Assembly: GCA_026393985.1 (NCBI GenBank)
Contig: JAPKZB010000005.1
Location: 154,273 to 218,272 of the forward strand
Reading direction: 5' to 3'
DNA from: Acidobacteriota bacterium
GTDB taxonomy: Bacteria; Acidobacteriota; Terriglobia; Bryobacterales; Bryobacteraceae
Length of the DNA: 64,000 nt
Numbering within the stretch: the stretch's first letter is position 1; each line of letters begins with the position of its first letter. A program made the translations under genes and the position numbers. Below are positions 26,220 through 34,433 of this stretch, one piece after another. Below the pieces are notes generated by a model. The model was not told where the DNA came from. It made no database searches and saw only the letters and a program-made list of their open reading frames with translations.

Positions 26220-26891
26220 CTAGGGCAGGAGTGCGAACTGGAAGCCCCGCTTTTTGAGCCCGGCGATCAGCGGATCGAGCATGGGCCAGTAGGGGTCCTC
26301 GCGCGACCAGATGCCGAGGTGGAGCAACAGGATTTCACCGTCTTTGATATTACGGAGGGAATCGGCGAGCAGGCGGCGGTTGGGATGGGTCTGGCTGGGC
26401 AGTTCGTCGCCGAGGAAGCCGTGCGGGGTCCAGCCGACGTGGCGGAAGCCACAGCGTTTGGCGAACTCGAGGGTGCGGGTCGTGGTGCGTCCGCCCGGGG
26501 CGCGCCAGAGGGGGTCGAGATGGCGGTCGGTCATTGCGTGGAAGCGTTGGTCGACGCGGCGGAGTTCGGCGCAGAGGCCGGCCTGGTCGAGTTGTTCGGT
26601 GAGGCCGGCTTTGGCGACATAGGCGACCTTGCCGTTGGGGAGATCGCGGCGGAAGTAGGAGTGTTTCCATGTGTGGCTGCCGAATTTGTGGCCGTCGGCG
26701 GCGAGGGCGCGCCAGAAGGGGGCCCAGGCGGGGTCGAGAGAGGTGTCGCCGCGTTTGGTTTTTTCGTCGGCGAGGAAGAAAGTGGCCTTGACCTGGTGCT
26801 TGCGCAGGATGGCGGCGATCTGTTCGGCCGGCTCCATGTTGCCGGTGTCGATGGTGAGATAGACCGTTGCGGCGAGCAGGAAGAGGCTCAT
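26220..26891 (-). CDS. polysaccharide deacetylase-like protein (NodB fold, altered motif 1)
   Basis: A 223-residue protein with an N-terminal hydrophobic leader (MSLFLLAATVYL). NodB motif 1, normally TFDDG, is TIDTG (13-17): the catalytic-base Asp is kept but the second, metal-binding Asp is Thr. Motif 2 is intact (GSHTWKHS, H73 and H77), motif 3 is RAPGG and a late His is in LLLHLG. Enzymes of this fold remove acetyl groups from chitooligosaccharides, peptidoglycan or other glycans, and the missing Asp makes activity uncertain. The start overlaps the stop of the beta-propeller gene by 4 bases, which couples the two in translation. Confidence 0.75.
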   Translation of the reverse strand: MSLFLLAATVYLTIDTGNMEPAEQIAAILRKHQVKATFFLADEKTKRGDTSLDPAWAPFWRALAADGHKFGSHTWKHSYFRRDLPNGKVAYVAKAGLTEQLDQAGLCAELRRVDQRFHAMTDRHLDPLWRAPGGRTTTRTLEFAKRCGFRHVGWTPHGFLGDELPSQTHPNRRLLADSLRNIKDGEILLLHLGIWSREDPYWPMLDPLIAGLKKRGFQFALLP

Positions 26892-27844
26892 CGGAAGCTC
26901 TGCCGGGGGCCGTGGGCGGCGAGGTAGATGCCGTGGGGGGATTTGCCGACGGGGATCTGTTGGATCACTTTTTTAGTGGCCAGGTCGAGGATGGAGACTT
27001 TGCGGGCGAAGCGGGAGGTGAACCAGAGCTCCTTTTTATCGCCGGACAGCTCCATGCAATCGGGGCCGCCGGGGGCGTTGTAGCGGTCGACGACGGTAAG
27101 GGTATCCTGGTCAATTTTCGTGATGACGGCGTCGACGCGGTTTGATTGATAGACGTGACGGTCGTCGCCGGCGGAGATGAAGTTGTGGGCGCCTTTGCCG
27201 GTGACGATTTTTTTGACCTGCTTGCGGGCACGCCAGTCGATGACTTCGACGTAGTCGCGGCCCATGATGCCGATGAGCAGGTGTTTGTTGTCCGGGGTCA
27301 TCCAGATGCCGGAGGGCAGCGTGCCGATCGGCATGCGCCAGGCCTCTTTGCGGGTTTTGAGGTCGATGGCGAGGAGTTCGTTTGAATCCTGTAACGTGAT
27401 AAATACAAAAGAAGAATCCTTGTCGTAGGCAAGGTGGCTGGGGGTTTTGCCGGCCGGCAGGCGCTGCAACAGCTTGAAGTCTTTGCCCGAATAGATATCG
27501 ACGCGGTGGAGGCGGAGCGAGCAGGAGACGAAGTATTGGCCGTTAGGGCTGAAGCCGATCTGATAGGGGTCGGCGATGTCCCGAAGGCGGTTTTTGATCT
27601 CTCCGGTGGCGCGGTCCAGGAAGACGAGATCGTTTGAGGCGGCGTTGGCGACGATCAAATACTTGTCGTCGGGGGTGGCCATGAGATGGTGCGGTTCTTT
27701 GCCGATGCGGAAGCGTTTGGTTTCGCGGCGGGTTTTTTGGTCGATCAGCGAGATCATTTCGTCGCCCGAGTTCAGGACGACGACCAGCTGCGCGGCCAAG
27801 GGGAGGGCGGCAGAGAGGAGGAAGACGGGCAGGAGTTTCGCCAT
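26888..27844 (-). CDS. secreted YVTN/YncE-like beta-propeller protein
   Basis: About 318 residues from ATG 27844 (MAKLLPVFLLSAALPLAAQ, signal peptide). The chain repeats a 40-45 residue pattern with words like VVLNSGDEMISLIDQKTRRE, LIVANAASNDLVFLDRATGE and VSILDLATKKVIQQIPVGKSPHGIYL, which are seven-bladed YVTN/YncE propeller repeats. Such proteins act as periplasmic binding or scaffolding platforms; catalytic residues are not visible. It is translationally coupled to the deacetylase-like gene, so a shared job at the cell wall or on a glycan is plausible. Confidence 0.85.
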   Translation of the reverse strand: MAKLLPVFLLSAALPLAAQLVVVLNSGDEMISLIDQKTRRETKRFRIGKEPHHLMATPDDKYLIVANAASNDLVFLDRATGEIKNRLRDIADPYQIGFSPNGQYFVSCSLRLHRVDIYSGKDFKLLQRLPAGKTPSHLAYDKDSSFVFITLQDSNELLAIDLKTRKEAWRMPIGTLPSGIWMTPDNKHLLIGIMGRDYVEVIDWRARKQVKKIVTGKGAHNFISAGDDRHVYQSNRVDAVITKIDQDTLTVVDRYNAPGGPDCMELSGDKKELWFTSRFARKVSILDLATKKVIQQIPVGKSPHGIYLAAHGPRQSFR

Positions 27845-27932
27845 AAGGGTCTTACACCCGCAGGGTACCATGGCGGGCTGGCGCTAGCCCCTGTCCGGAG
27901 GGGAGTAGCCCGGATGGGGTAACCTGATAGCG

Positions 27933-28412
27933 ATGAATGGTTTCCTGCGAACAGGAGTTCTGCTGGCCGGTGGCGTAGTGGGGGTGCTGGCCGGGCGAGC
28001 GATGGGTTGGGCGGGGCCTGCGCTGGAGTGCGCTACGGATGTCCGATGCCGGACGCTGCAGTCTTTCTTCTCGGGCCGGGGGAGTCCGCTTGAGAGCGTC
28101 GCAGCGGTCTTCATTGCCACGGCCGATAAGCATCAACTGGACTGGCGGCTGCTGCCGGCGATTGCCATGGTGGAGAGCGGCGGGGGGCGATACGGACGCC
28201 GGAATAACGTGTTTGGATGGAACTCCGGCCGCACCCGCTTTGAGACGGTGGCGGCCGGTATTGAGTTTGTAGCCAGTCGTTTGGCGCACTCGCCGATTTA
28301 CCGTGGGCGCACCAGCCGGGGCATTCTGGCGGCCTACAATCCGTCCCGCCAGAAGTATCCTCCGAGGGTCATACGGTTCATGGAGATGCTCGACGGCAGC
28401 CCCGTCGAGTAA
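27933..28412 (+). CDS. membrane-anchored glucosaminidase/lysozyme-like protein
   Basis: A 159-residue protein with an N-terminal membrane anchor (GVLLAGGVVGVLAGRAMGW). The rest carries the lysozyme-like/LytF-type glucosaminidase signature: LLPAIAMVESGGGRYGRRNNVFGW with a likely catalytic Glu in VESGG, then ETVAAGIEFVASRLA and ILAAYNPSRQKYPPRV. Such domains cleave bacterial cell-wall glycan strands. It is divergent from the beta-propeller gene with about 90 bases between, where the sequence folds into CCCC/GGGG and GGCT/AGCC pairs, and it converges with the anti-sigma gene after 3 bases. Substrate is inferred. Confidence 0.7.
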   Translation: MNGFLRTGVLLAGGVVGVLAGRAMGWAGPALECATDVRCRTLQSFFSGRGSPLESVAAVFIATADKHQLDWRLLPAIAMVESGGGRYGRRNNVFGWNSGRTRFETVAAGIEFVASRLAHSPIYRGRTSRGILAAYNPSRQKYPPRVIRFMEMLDGSPVE

Positions 28413-28415
28413 GGC

Positions 28416-29045
28416 TCACTGAACTCTAAAGCCGAACTCGCGAAGGGGTTCGGATTGTTGCGGAGCGTAGATCCGCAGCCAGTAGCCGCCGGCGGCGAGG
28501 CCTTCGGCCAAATCGAGGGTGGCGATTGTCTCGGACTGAGTGAGCGTGCGGTTGGCGATTGTTTTACCATTGTCCCGCGTGAACTCCACACGAAAAGAGT
28601 CGACCGGAGCCAGGCCGGACAGGTCGAGGCGAAAGCGTAAAGGGCGGCCGGCCGGGGCTTGCGGGATGACACTGGCCCGGACGGCCTGCAGGTCGACCGT
28701 GGCGAGCGGGCCAGGGGCCGGATCAGCGGCCCAGCGTAGGGGCACGATGAACAGCGCCAAAGCCATTGCGGCGCCCAAGGCGAGAGCGGGAAACGGGTTC
28801 TGCCACTGACGGCGGAGCCAATGGGCGATTCCTCCTCGCTGCTCAAGGGCGTCTTCGCGCGCCAGGATGGGCGCGACGGCTCGGAAGGATTTGGTGAAAA
28901 CCTCCAACTCTTCCAACTGCGTCTGACAATGCTCACACAGCAACAGGTGCTCTTCGACGGCCTCGGCGGCCGGCTCGGACAACTGTTGCAAGTGGTACTT
29001 TTCTAATTGTTCTTCTGTGATGTGTTCAACTGATGATTTCGACAC
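28416..29045 (-). CDS. anti-sigma-factor-like zinc-finger membrane protein
   Basis: About 209 residues from the GTG at 29045 (VSKSSVEHITEEQLEKYHL), chosen because a GGAG lies about 9 bases upstream; a GTG at 29063 would add six residues. The N-terminal region has the zinc anti-sigma motif H-x3-C-x2-C (HLLLCEHCQTQ, with upstream EEH). A single membrane segment follows (PALALGAAMALALFIVPL) and the C-terminal 90 residues are a beta-rich periplasmic domain. In the ZAS family the zinc region holds an ECF sigma factor until released. There is no sigma gene in the neighbourhood, so the partner is unknown. An operator-like palindrome lies 64 bases upstream. Confidence 0.75.
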   Translation of the reverse strand: MSKSSVEHITEEQLEKYHLQQLSEPAAEAVEEHLLLCEHCQTQLEELEVFTKSFRAVAPILAREDALEQRGGIAHWLRRQWQNPFPALALGAAMALALFIVPLRWAADPAPGPLATVDLQAVRASVIPQAPAGRPLRFRLDLSGLAPVDSFRVEFTRDNGKTIANRTLTQSETIATLDLAEGLAAGGYWLRIYAPQQSEPLREFGFRVQ

Positions 29046-29108
29046 TCCGATTCTCCGTTCCACTCAATTGGGGGTATTCCTTCACCCTCGCTAAACAAGT
29101 GTCTGCGG

Positions 29109-29126
29109 GATGAGAATGTTCTCGTC
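29109..29126. promoter_or_regulatory. 18-bp near-palindrome upstream of the anti-sigma-like gene
   Basis: GATGAGAATGTTCTCGTC is a palindrome with arms GAyGAGAA and TTCTCrTC, differing at two central and two outer positions that are G/T-type matches. It lies in the gap between the amidohydrolase stop and the anti-sigma gene start, where a promoter for the anti-sigma gene would be. It could bind a dimeric regulator, or be a short terminator hairpin for the amidohydrolase gene. Confidence 0.35.
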
Positions 29127-29158
29127 TATTTGTTTTACGGACATTGCGAAGGTGTTAC

Positions 29159-30061
29159 CTAGGCCGATACCCGCAAAAGGAGGTGGGCATTACCCCAACA
29201 CACCTTACGAAAGACATCGGGTGAGGTGAGATCTTTGAGCAGGCTAAGGGTGTCCCGGCCAACGCACTTTCCCTTCAGGCGGGCCAGGAGAGGACTGCCT
29301 CCGCCGCCATTTCCATCTTTACAGGTACAGTCGCTGCCGAACATCAGTTTGTTCTGATGACGTTGGAGGAATGCCCTTGCAAAAGCCGGGTCACGGCTGA
29401 GGGCGTTGTTGCCGGAGTTAGCGGATAGGTCGCCATAGAGGTTGGGGTAGTCGGCCAGCCAGCGATCGGTGAGGCCGCCGGTCTGGACGGAACCGCCCGG
29501 ATACTCTTCGCCGGAGGGCGGATTGGCGCTGATGGAGGCCCAGAAGAAGTTGGCGTGGCCGATGAAGTTGGTATTCTTGTGGGCTTTCAGGATTTTGTGG
29601 AAGTCGGGGTAGCCGGTGTTCCAGAGAGATTCGGGGTCGAAGGGGGCAGCCTGCTGGAAGTGGAGCAGCACGGGGACATGGTGGTCTGCGGCCAGGTCGT
29701 AGAGGCGACGCATGGCTTTGGCATCGGCGCGGGTGTGGGTTTTCATTTCACCGATGCCGATGGCGCCGTCTTTGAGCGCCTGAGCGACGCCTTCGAAGCC
29801 GCCGGGTTGGCCGGGGTCGGCGGCGACGAACCAGTTGAAGCGACCCGGATGTTGGGCGATCTGTTCTTTGGCGCGGGCGGCGTCGCGGAGGTGAGTGAGC
29901 AGGACGGCTTTTTCCATGCCGGCGCCAGTGACGTGATCGAGCGAGGGGACGGTGTCCCGGCGGGGGTGCAGATGGATGTCGATGATGGGCGAGGGCCAGG
30001 GGTTTTGCCCCAGCAGGGGCGCGGCGGCGGAGGCGGCAAGGAAGTGTCGGCGGGTGATCAT
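29159..30061 (-). CDS. amidohydrolase-2-like metal-dependent hydrolase (exported)
   Basis: A 300-residue TIM-barrel amidohydrolase. A Tat-like leader (MITRRHFLAASAAAPLLG) precedes IIDIHLHPRRD, which gives the HxH metal site. Later family words are IGEMKTHTRADAKAMRRL, VPVLLHFQQ and an Asp in MFGSDCTCKDGNG, typical of the amidohydrolase-2 (PF04909) group. The substrate cannot be inferred; related proteins include decarboxylases and lactonases. It is divergent from the GMC oxidoreductase gene with about 50 bases between. The next gene on its strand is the anti-sigma-like protein after 96 bases, so co-transcription is doubtful. Confidence 0.8.
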   Translation of the reverse strand: MITRRHFLAASAAAPLLGQNPWPSPIIDIHLHPRRDTVPSLDHVTGAGMEKAVLLTHLRDAARAKEQIAQHPGRFNWFVAADPGQPGGFEGVAQALKDGAIGIGEMKTHTRADAKAMRRLYDLAADHHVPVLLHFQQAAPFDPESLWNTGYPDFHKILKAHKNTNFIGHANFFWASISANPPSGEEYPGGSVQTGGLTDRWLADYPNLYGDLSANSGNNALSRDPAFARAFLQRHQNKLMFGSDCTCKDGNGGGGSPLLARLKGKCVGRDTLSLLKDLTSPDVFRKVCWGNAHLLLRVSA

Positions 30062-30114
30062 TACTCTGGGGTATTAAATCATGTTTGGCGGCGGCGCATA
30101 GATGTGATGGAATA

Positions 30115-31836
30115 ATGCCAATGCCTCAGAACACCAGTAGTCAGGAAGTTTATGACGCCGTAGTGGTCGGATCGGGCGCCGGCGGTGGAACCGCGGTGCA
30201 TGTATTGACCGCGAAAGGCCTCAAAGTGGCGCTGCTTGAAGCGGGTCCGATGCTGGACGTCGCCACAGAATTCAAGGAACATAAGGTGCCGGCCGATTAC
30301 GACCATCGGGGTGCCGAAGAGGGCGGTAAGGCCTACTTTGGCCAAGGGAAGCCGTTCGGATTCTTTTCGACCACGAGCGGCGGTTGGCAACTGGAAGGCG
30401 AGCCGTACACGGTTGGCGAGGGGAGCCAGTTTCAATGGTTCCGGTCACGCATTTTGGGCGGGCGGACCAATCACTATGGCCGCATGTCGTTCCGGTTTGC
30501 CGAGTACGACTTTAAGCCCTACGACAAGGACGGACTGGGCTTCAACTGGCCGGTCTCCTATCAGGATATCTCGCCCTATTATGACAAGGCCGAGGAGTTT
30601 ATCGGCATCGCCGGCACGCGCGAGAATGTCCCGTCCTGCCCGGACGGCCAGTTTTTGCCCGCTCCGCCGCCGAAGGTGCACGAGATGCTCGTCAAGAAGG
30701 CTTGCGACAAGCTGGGCATTATCTGTATCGCCAACCGGCGCGCGGTGATCACCAAGAACCTGAACGGCCGGGCGGCGTGCCACTACTGCGGGCAGTGCGG
30801 CCGCGGCTGCCAGACGGCGTCGGCCTATAGTTCGTCGCAGGTGCAGGTGTTCCCGGCGATGAAGACCGGGCGGCTGAAGGTATTTGATCTGGCGATGGCG
30901 CGCGAGGTGCTGACGGACAACAACGGCAAGGCGACCGGCATTCTCTACGTCGACAAGAAGACGCGCACCGAGAAGATCATCAAGGCCAAGGTGGTGGTGC
31001 TGGCGGCGAGCGCCTGCGAGTCGACGCGCATTCTGCTGAACTCGAAGACCAAGGAGTTTCCGAACGGTCTGGCCAACGGGTCGGGGCTGCTGGGGCGATA
31101 CCTGATGGACACGGTGGGCTTCGGGCTGTCCGGCACGGTGCCGGCGCTCGAAGGCATGCCGCACTACAACACCGATGGCTACGGCGGGGCGCATCTGTTC
31201 ATGCCGTGGTGGCTTTGGGATAAGCACAACAAGCTCGATTTCCCGCGCGGATACCATATCGAGATCGGCGGCGGCTACGGCATGCCCAACGTGGGCGGCT
31301 ACCACGGCGCGGCGCGCCGCTGGGGCTACGGCGCCAACATGAAGGCGAAGATTCGCGAAAGCTACGGCACCTCGATCGGCTTTGCCGGCCGCGGCGAGAT
31401 GATTCCGAACATCCACTCCTACTGCGAACTTGACCCGAACGTGGTGGATAAGTGGGGCATTCCCGTGCTGAAGTTTCACTTCAAGTGGACCGATTACGAG
31501 TGGAAGCAGGCGCGGCACATGGAGAAGACCTTTGCCGAGATCATCACGGCGATGGGCGGCAAGGTGAGCGGCCTGAGCGCGGCGCAGCGAGAGTCGCAGG
31601 GGATTTCTATTCCCGGTACGATCATTCACGAAGTGGGTGGCGCGCGGATGGGCAAATCGGCCAAGGACTCCATTCTGAACGGCTACTGCCAGGCGCACGA
31701 GATGAAGAACCTGTTCGTGGTGGACGGCGCCAGCTTTGCGTCGAACCCGGACAAGAACCCGACCTTAACGATTAACGCACTGGCCTGGCGCGCATGCGAC
31801 TACCTGGCCGAGGAGATGAAGAAAGGCAATGTCTAA
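30115..31836 (+). CDS. GMC oxidoreductase (FAD-dependent sugar/alcohol dehydrogenase)
   Basis: A 573-residue flavoprotein. The Rossmann FAD site is VVVGSGAGGGTAVHVL (18-30) and the C-terminal GMC domain ends with EVGGARMG and NPTLTINALAWRACDYLAEE. A cysteine cluster C222, C225, C228, C232 (AACHYCGQCGRGC) lies in the middle; this spacing (CX2CX2CX3C) suggests an Fe-S cluster, as reported in some FAD-glucose dehydrogenases, but other ligands are possible. The ATG at 30115 or 30121 is the start. The stop overlaps the next gene, a gluconate-2-dehydrogenase subunit 3 homologue, so the two form a flavoprotein/small-subunit pair. Substrate is a sugar or alcohol by family. Confidence 0.88.
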   Translation: MPMPQNTSSQEVYDAVVVGSGAGGGTAVHVLTAKGLKVALLEAGPMLDVATEFKEHKVPADYDHRGAEEGGKAYFGQGKPFGFFSTTSGGWQLEGEPYTVGEGSQFQWFRSRILGGRTNHYGRMSFRFAEYDFKPYDKDGLGFNWPVSYQDISPYYDKAEEFIGIAGTRENVPSCPDGQFLPAPPPKVHEMLVKKACDKLGIICIANRRAVITKNLNGRAACHYCGQCGRGCQTASAYSSSQVQVFPAMKTGRLKVFDLAMAREVLTDNNGKATGILYVDKKTRTEKIIKAKVVVLAASACESTRILLNSKTKEFPNGLANGSGLLGRYLMDTVGFGLSGTVPALEGMPHYNTDGYGGAHLFMPWWLWDKHNKLDFPRGYHIEIGGGYGMPNVGGYHGAARRWGYGANMKAKIRESYGTSIGFAGRGEMIPNIHSYCELDPNVVDKWGIPVLKFHFKWTDYEWKQARHMEKTFAEIITAMGGKVSGLSAAQRESQGISIPGTIIHEVGGARMGKSAKDSILNGYCQAHEMKNLFVVDGASFASNPDKNPTLTINALAWRACDYLAEEMKKGNV

Positions 31837-32521
31837 CTTCGTACCACTCGAAACATTGGACCGGCGGTCGTGGCTGCGGGCGATCGCGCTGGGGTTGACC
31901 ACGCTGGGCACGCTCGAAGTCGAGGGCGCTCAGCACGTTCACGCCGAAACGGCGGCGGAGAAGGCCAAGGGCCCGTATCGCGTCAAGGAGTTTACGGCGG
32001 CTGAGTACAAGACGCTGCAGCGGCTGGCTGAGTTGATTGTGCCCGCTGATCAGGTATCGGGCAGTGCGCTCGATGCCGGGGCGCCGGAGTTCATCGACAC
32101 GCTGGCTCACCAGAACGAGCAGATCGCCAACATCTTCCACGGCTGCTTTGCCTGGCTCGACGCGGAGATGCGGAAGCGCTACCAGGCGACGTTCGTGGCG
32201 ACCAAGCCGGAGCAGCAGACACAAATGCTCGATGCCCTGGTCGAAGCCGGCCGGGAACTGGCCGAGCGGCAGAACGAGGAGCTGGTTTATCAGAAATCGG
32301 CCGTCTACAAGGACTTCACGGGCTACACCGTGCGGCGGGCCAACGAGTTGGGCGCCGGGGTCGCGTTCTTCGATTGGGTCCGGAAGATGACGGTGGACGC
32401 GTTCTACACAAGTCCGGTGGGCTTCAAAGACCTGAATTACATTGGGAACCGGGCGTTAAGCCGGTACACGGTGCCCGCCGAGGCGATGGAGTACGCCCTC
32501 AAGCGGAGTCCGTTTGCGTAA
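31829..32521 (+). CDS. gluconate 2-dehydrogenase subunit 3-like protein
   Basis: A 230-residue protein of the PF13618 type. The N-terminus (DRRSWLRAIALGLTTLGTLEV) resembles a Tat leader, which could also carry the partner flavoprotein across the membrane, as in known sugar dehydrogenases. A helical domain follows with EFTAAEYKTLQRLAELIVPADQ, EFIDTLAHQNEQIANIFHG and PVGFKDLNYIGN. It overlaps the GMC gene by 8 bases. The cytochrome c subunit usually found with such pairs is absent nearby, so the electron acceptor is unknown. It probably helps export or fold the flavoprotein. Confidence 0.88.
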   Translation: MSNFVPLETLDRRSWLRAIALGLTTLGTLEVEGAQHVHAETAAEKAKGPYRVKEFTAAEYKTLQRLAELIVPADQVSGSALDAGAPEFIDTLAHQNEQIANIFHGCFAWLDAEMRKRYQATFVATKPEQQTQMLDALVEAGRELAERQNEELVYQKSAVYKDFTGYTVRRANELGAGVAFFDWVRKMTVDAFYTSPVGFKDLNYIGNRALSRYTVPAEAMEYALKRSPFA

Positions 32522-33583
32522 CTAAAGCGCCGCGATCGCCTTGGCGAAGTCGGCCGGGGTCCGCAGGAGCATGGTTTTGCCCTTGCGCCGGCGGGTGGCT
32601 GAATCGAGGAGGTCCGGCAACGGCACCCCGGTGCGCCAGAAGGGAAGGAACTGGAGATTGAAGATCCGGTTGCTTCCCTTCTCCAGTTTGTTGGCGGGCA
32701 TTCTTTCGAAGTAGCGGGTGGTGGGGCCGAGCAGGACGACGGTTTCGGCGGCGGCTTCCCGGTTCAGCAGACTGGCGAGAAAGTCGATGTGGCCCTGGGG
32801 GCTCTTGAGGACCTCGTAGTCGACCGCATCGAGTTCGAGTTGGTTGATGGCTTGGCTGACCTCGTTCAGTTGGGCGGGGCGAAAATCGTCCCGCACGAAG
32901 AGTTGTTGCCGCTTATCGAGGTTGAAGACGACAAGTCGGACCGGGCGGCGGCCAAGCCGTTCCTGCAGCGAGGCCAGGGCGCCGACGAGCAGGAGTTCGT
33001 CCGAGGCGCGGAGGCGGAGGCGGCGCGGCGAGAGCGGGGCGGCGTTGAGCAGGATGGAGAGCGGTGCTCCGGATTTAGCTGCGGTGCGCGACGGGGGCAG
33101 ACCGGTGAGCGCGAAGTCGGTAACGGTGTGGGGCAGAATCGCCAGGTCGATCTTTCTTTCGGCGCCCGAGCGGGCAACCTTAAGCCGCCAGGATTTGCGG
33201 CAGGCGCGGTTCTGTTCGTCGTAGAGCAGCCAGTCGACGCGGTAGTTCCCTTCCCCGAGCAGATAGCCGCCGCCGACTTCGATCGACTGCTTGGTGGGCG
33301 GTACCGGGGGCAGATCGAAGCGCTGGCCGAGCACGACCGCGGGGCCGGCCTGCGGCGTGAGGCGCGTGACGACCTGGATCTTATGTCCGGCGCCGGAGAA
33401 CTGGCGCAGAGGGACCGTGAAGAAGAAGCCGGCCTGGAAGCGGAAGCCAAAGTTGAGATAGGGCCGCGTGGGGGTAACCTCACAAGCGAGGCTTTGGGTA
33501 AAGACCCGATCCAGAGCGGCGCCCCAGGTGGCCGGCAGGAGTGCCTGCGCCCAGAGCAGAGTTACCAGGTGGAAAGCACCCAT
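32522..33583 (-). CDS. secreted protein of unknown function
   Basis: A 353-residue secreted protein (MGAFHLVTLLWAQALLPATWG). I recognise no catalytic motif. The first half is beta-rich with LPPVPPTKQSIEVGGGYLLGEGNYRVDWLLYDEQNR; the second half has long helices and PSRTAAKSGAPLSILLNAAPL. Similar proteins occur beside DUF1501 and sulfatase-like genes in related bacteria. It is the last gene of a five-gene reverse operon and overlaps the upstream gene by 22 bases. The stop converges with the gluconate-dehydrogenase-subunit-3 gene directly. Confidence 0.65.
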   Translation of the reverse strand: MGAFHLVTLLWAQALLPATWGAALDRVFTQSLACEVTPTRPYLNFGFRFQAGFFFTVPLRQFSGAGHKIQVVTRLTPQAGPAVVLGQRFDLPPVPPTKQSIEVGGGYLLGEGNYRVDWLLYDEQNRACRKSWRLKVARSGAERKIDLAILPHTVTDFALTGLPPSRTAAKSGAPLSILLNAAPLSPRRLRLRASDELLLVGALASLQERLGRRPVRLVVFNLDKRQQLFVRDDFRPAQLNEVSQAINQLELDAVDYEVLKSPQGHIDFLASLLNREAAAETVVLLGPTTRYFERMPANKLEKGSNRIFNLQFLPFWRTGVPLPDLLDSATRRRKGKTMLLRTPADFAKAIAAL

Positions 33584-34425
33584 CCTCCGAAGTTTTCATC
33601 GTCGGTAGCGAAGACGAAGCCTCCGCTGCCCGGGACGATCTCCATACCTTCTATCTTACGATCGGCGAACGTGCGCAGGCGAATCAGCTGCGAATAGGGG
33701 GCAAATCCGGTCTTTTTCTTCCCGAAACGGAAGACACCGCCGAGATAGATGGCTGAGGCGAACGGCCCGTCGTCGCCCGCATCGCCAGCGGCGGAGAAAT
33801 GGAGTACCCCGCCTTCGTCCACTCGCAGGTCGGAAACGTGCCGGACATTCTGGACCGGCCAGGGAACGCGAATGTCGGCCGATGCAACGCCGCTGAGCTG
33901 GTAGCCGACCCCCAGCTTCAATTCGCCGAAGAAAAGGCGGCCCGGGCGGTCGCCGTCGCCACGGTCGGCCCAGACGAGGAGAGAGCGGCCTGCGAGACTT
34001 TGGAGGGAGAGGCCTTCAAGATTCGGTTTGGCCGGCAGATCCGGCAGGGTGAAACGGCCGAGAGTTTCTGCGGTCTGCCTGGCGGCGTCGAGACGGAGAT
34101 GGTAGACAAGGCCGCGGCTGATGAGGGCGAGGAACTCCCCGGGGCGGCCGGGCATGGCCGTGACGGCTTCGAGGTCGATGCAGTCGGCATCGAACTTCCA
34201 GACAACGGGGCGGTAGGCCACCGGCTGCGCGCCGTTGACGGTGATGAGCGCGAGCCGCGGATCGGCCGGGGCCTTGTTGTCATGCACGATCAGGAAGGTG
34301 GTCTGGGCGCCGGTGCTCTCGACGAGCGCGAGGCCGGAGAGGCCGCCGAGGATGCTGCCGCGGACCGGACGCCACTCCTCCGCCAAGCAGTTGACGACGA
34401 AACAAAGAAGGACAATCAATCGCAT
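33562..34425 (-). CDS. secreted phytase-esterase-like propeller protein
   Basis: About 287 residues from ATG 34425 (MRLIVLLCFVVNCLAEEW, signal peptide); the longer open frame upstream overlaps the next gene and looks non-coding. Words such as GGLSGLALVESTGAQTTFLIVHDN, DCIDLEAVTAMPGRPGEFLALIS, PNLEGLSLQSLAGRSLLVWADRGDG and KIEGMEIVPGSGGFVFATDDENFGG resemble the 'esterase-like activity of phytase' propeller family, in which such D/E-rich turns are typical. The name does not predict an activity. It is fourth in the five-gene operon. Confidence 0.6.
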   Translation of the reverse strand: MRLIVLLCFVVNCLAEEWRPVRGSILGGLSGLALVESTGAQTTFLIVHDNKAPADPRLALITVNGAQPVAYRPVVWKFDADCIDLEAVTAMPGRPGEFLALISRGLVYHLRLDAARQTAETLGRFTLPDLPAKPNLEGLSLQSLAGRSLLVWADRGDGDRPGRLFFGELKLGVGYQLSGVASADIRVPWPVQNVRHVSDLRVDEGGVLHFSAAGDAGDDGPFASAIYLGGVFRFGKKKTGFAPYSQLIRLRTFADRKIEGMEIVPGSGGFVFATDDENFGGWVLSTW

Positions 34426-34433
34426 ACAGAGGG

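Noticed and set aside
30445..31698. A 417-codon reverse frame opposite the GMC oxidoreductase
   Set aside because: It covers FAD- and substrate-domain coding sequence with full conserved motifs; the peptide (rich in Arg, His, Val) has no domain.
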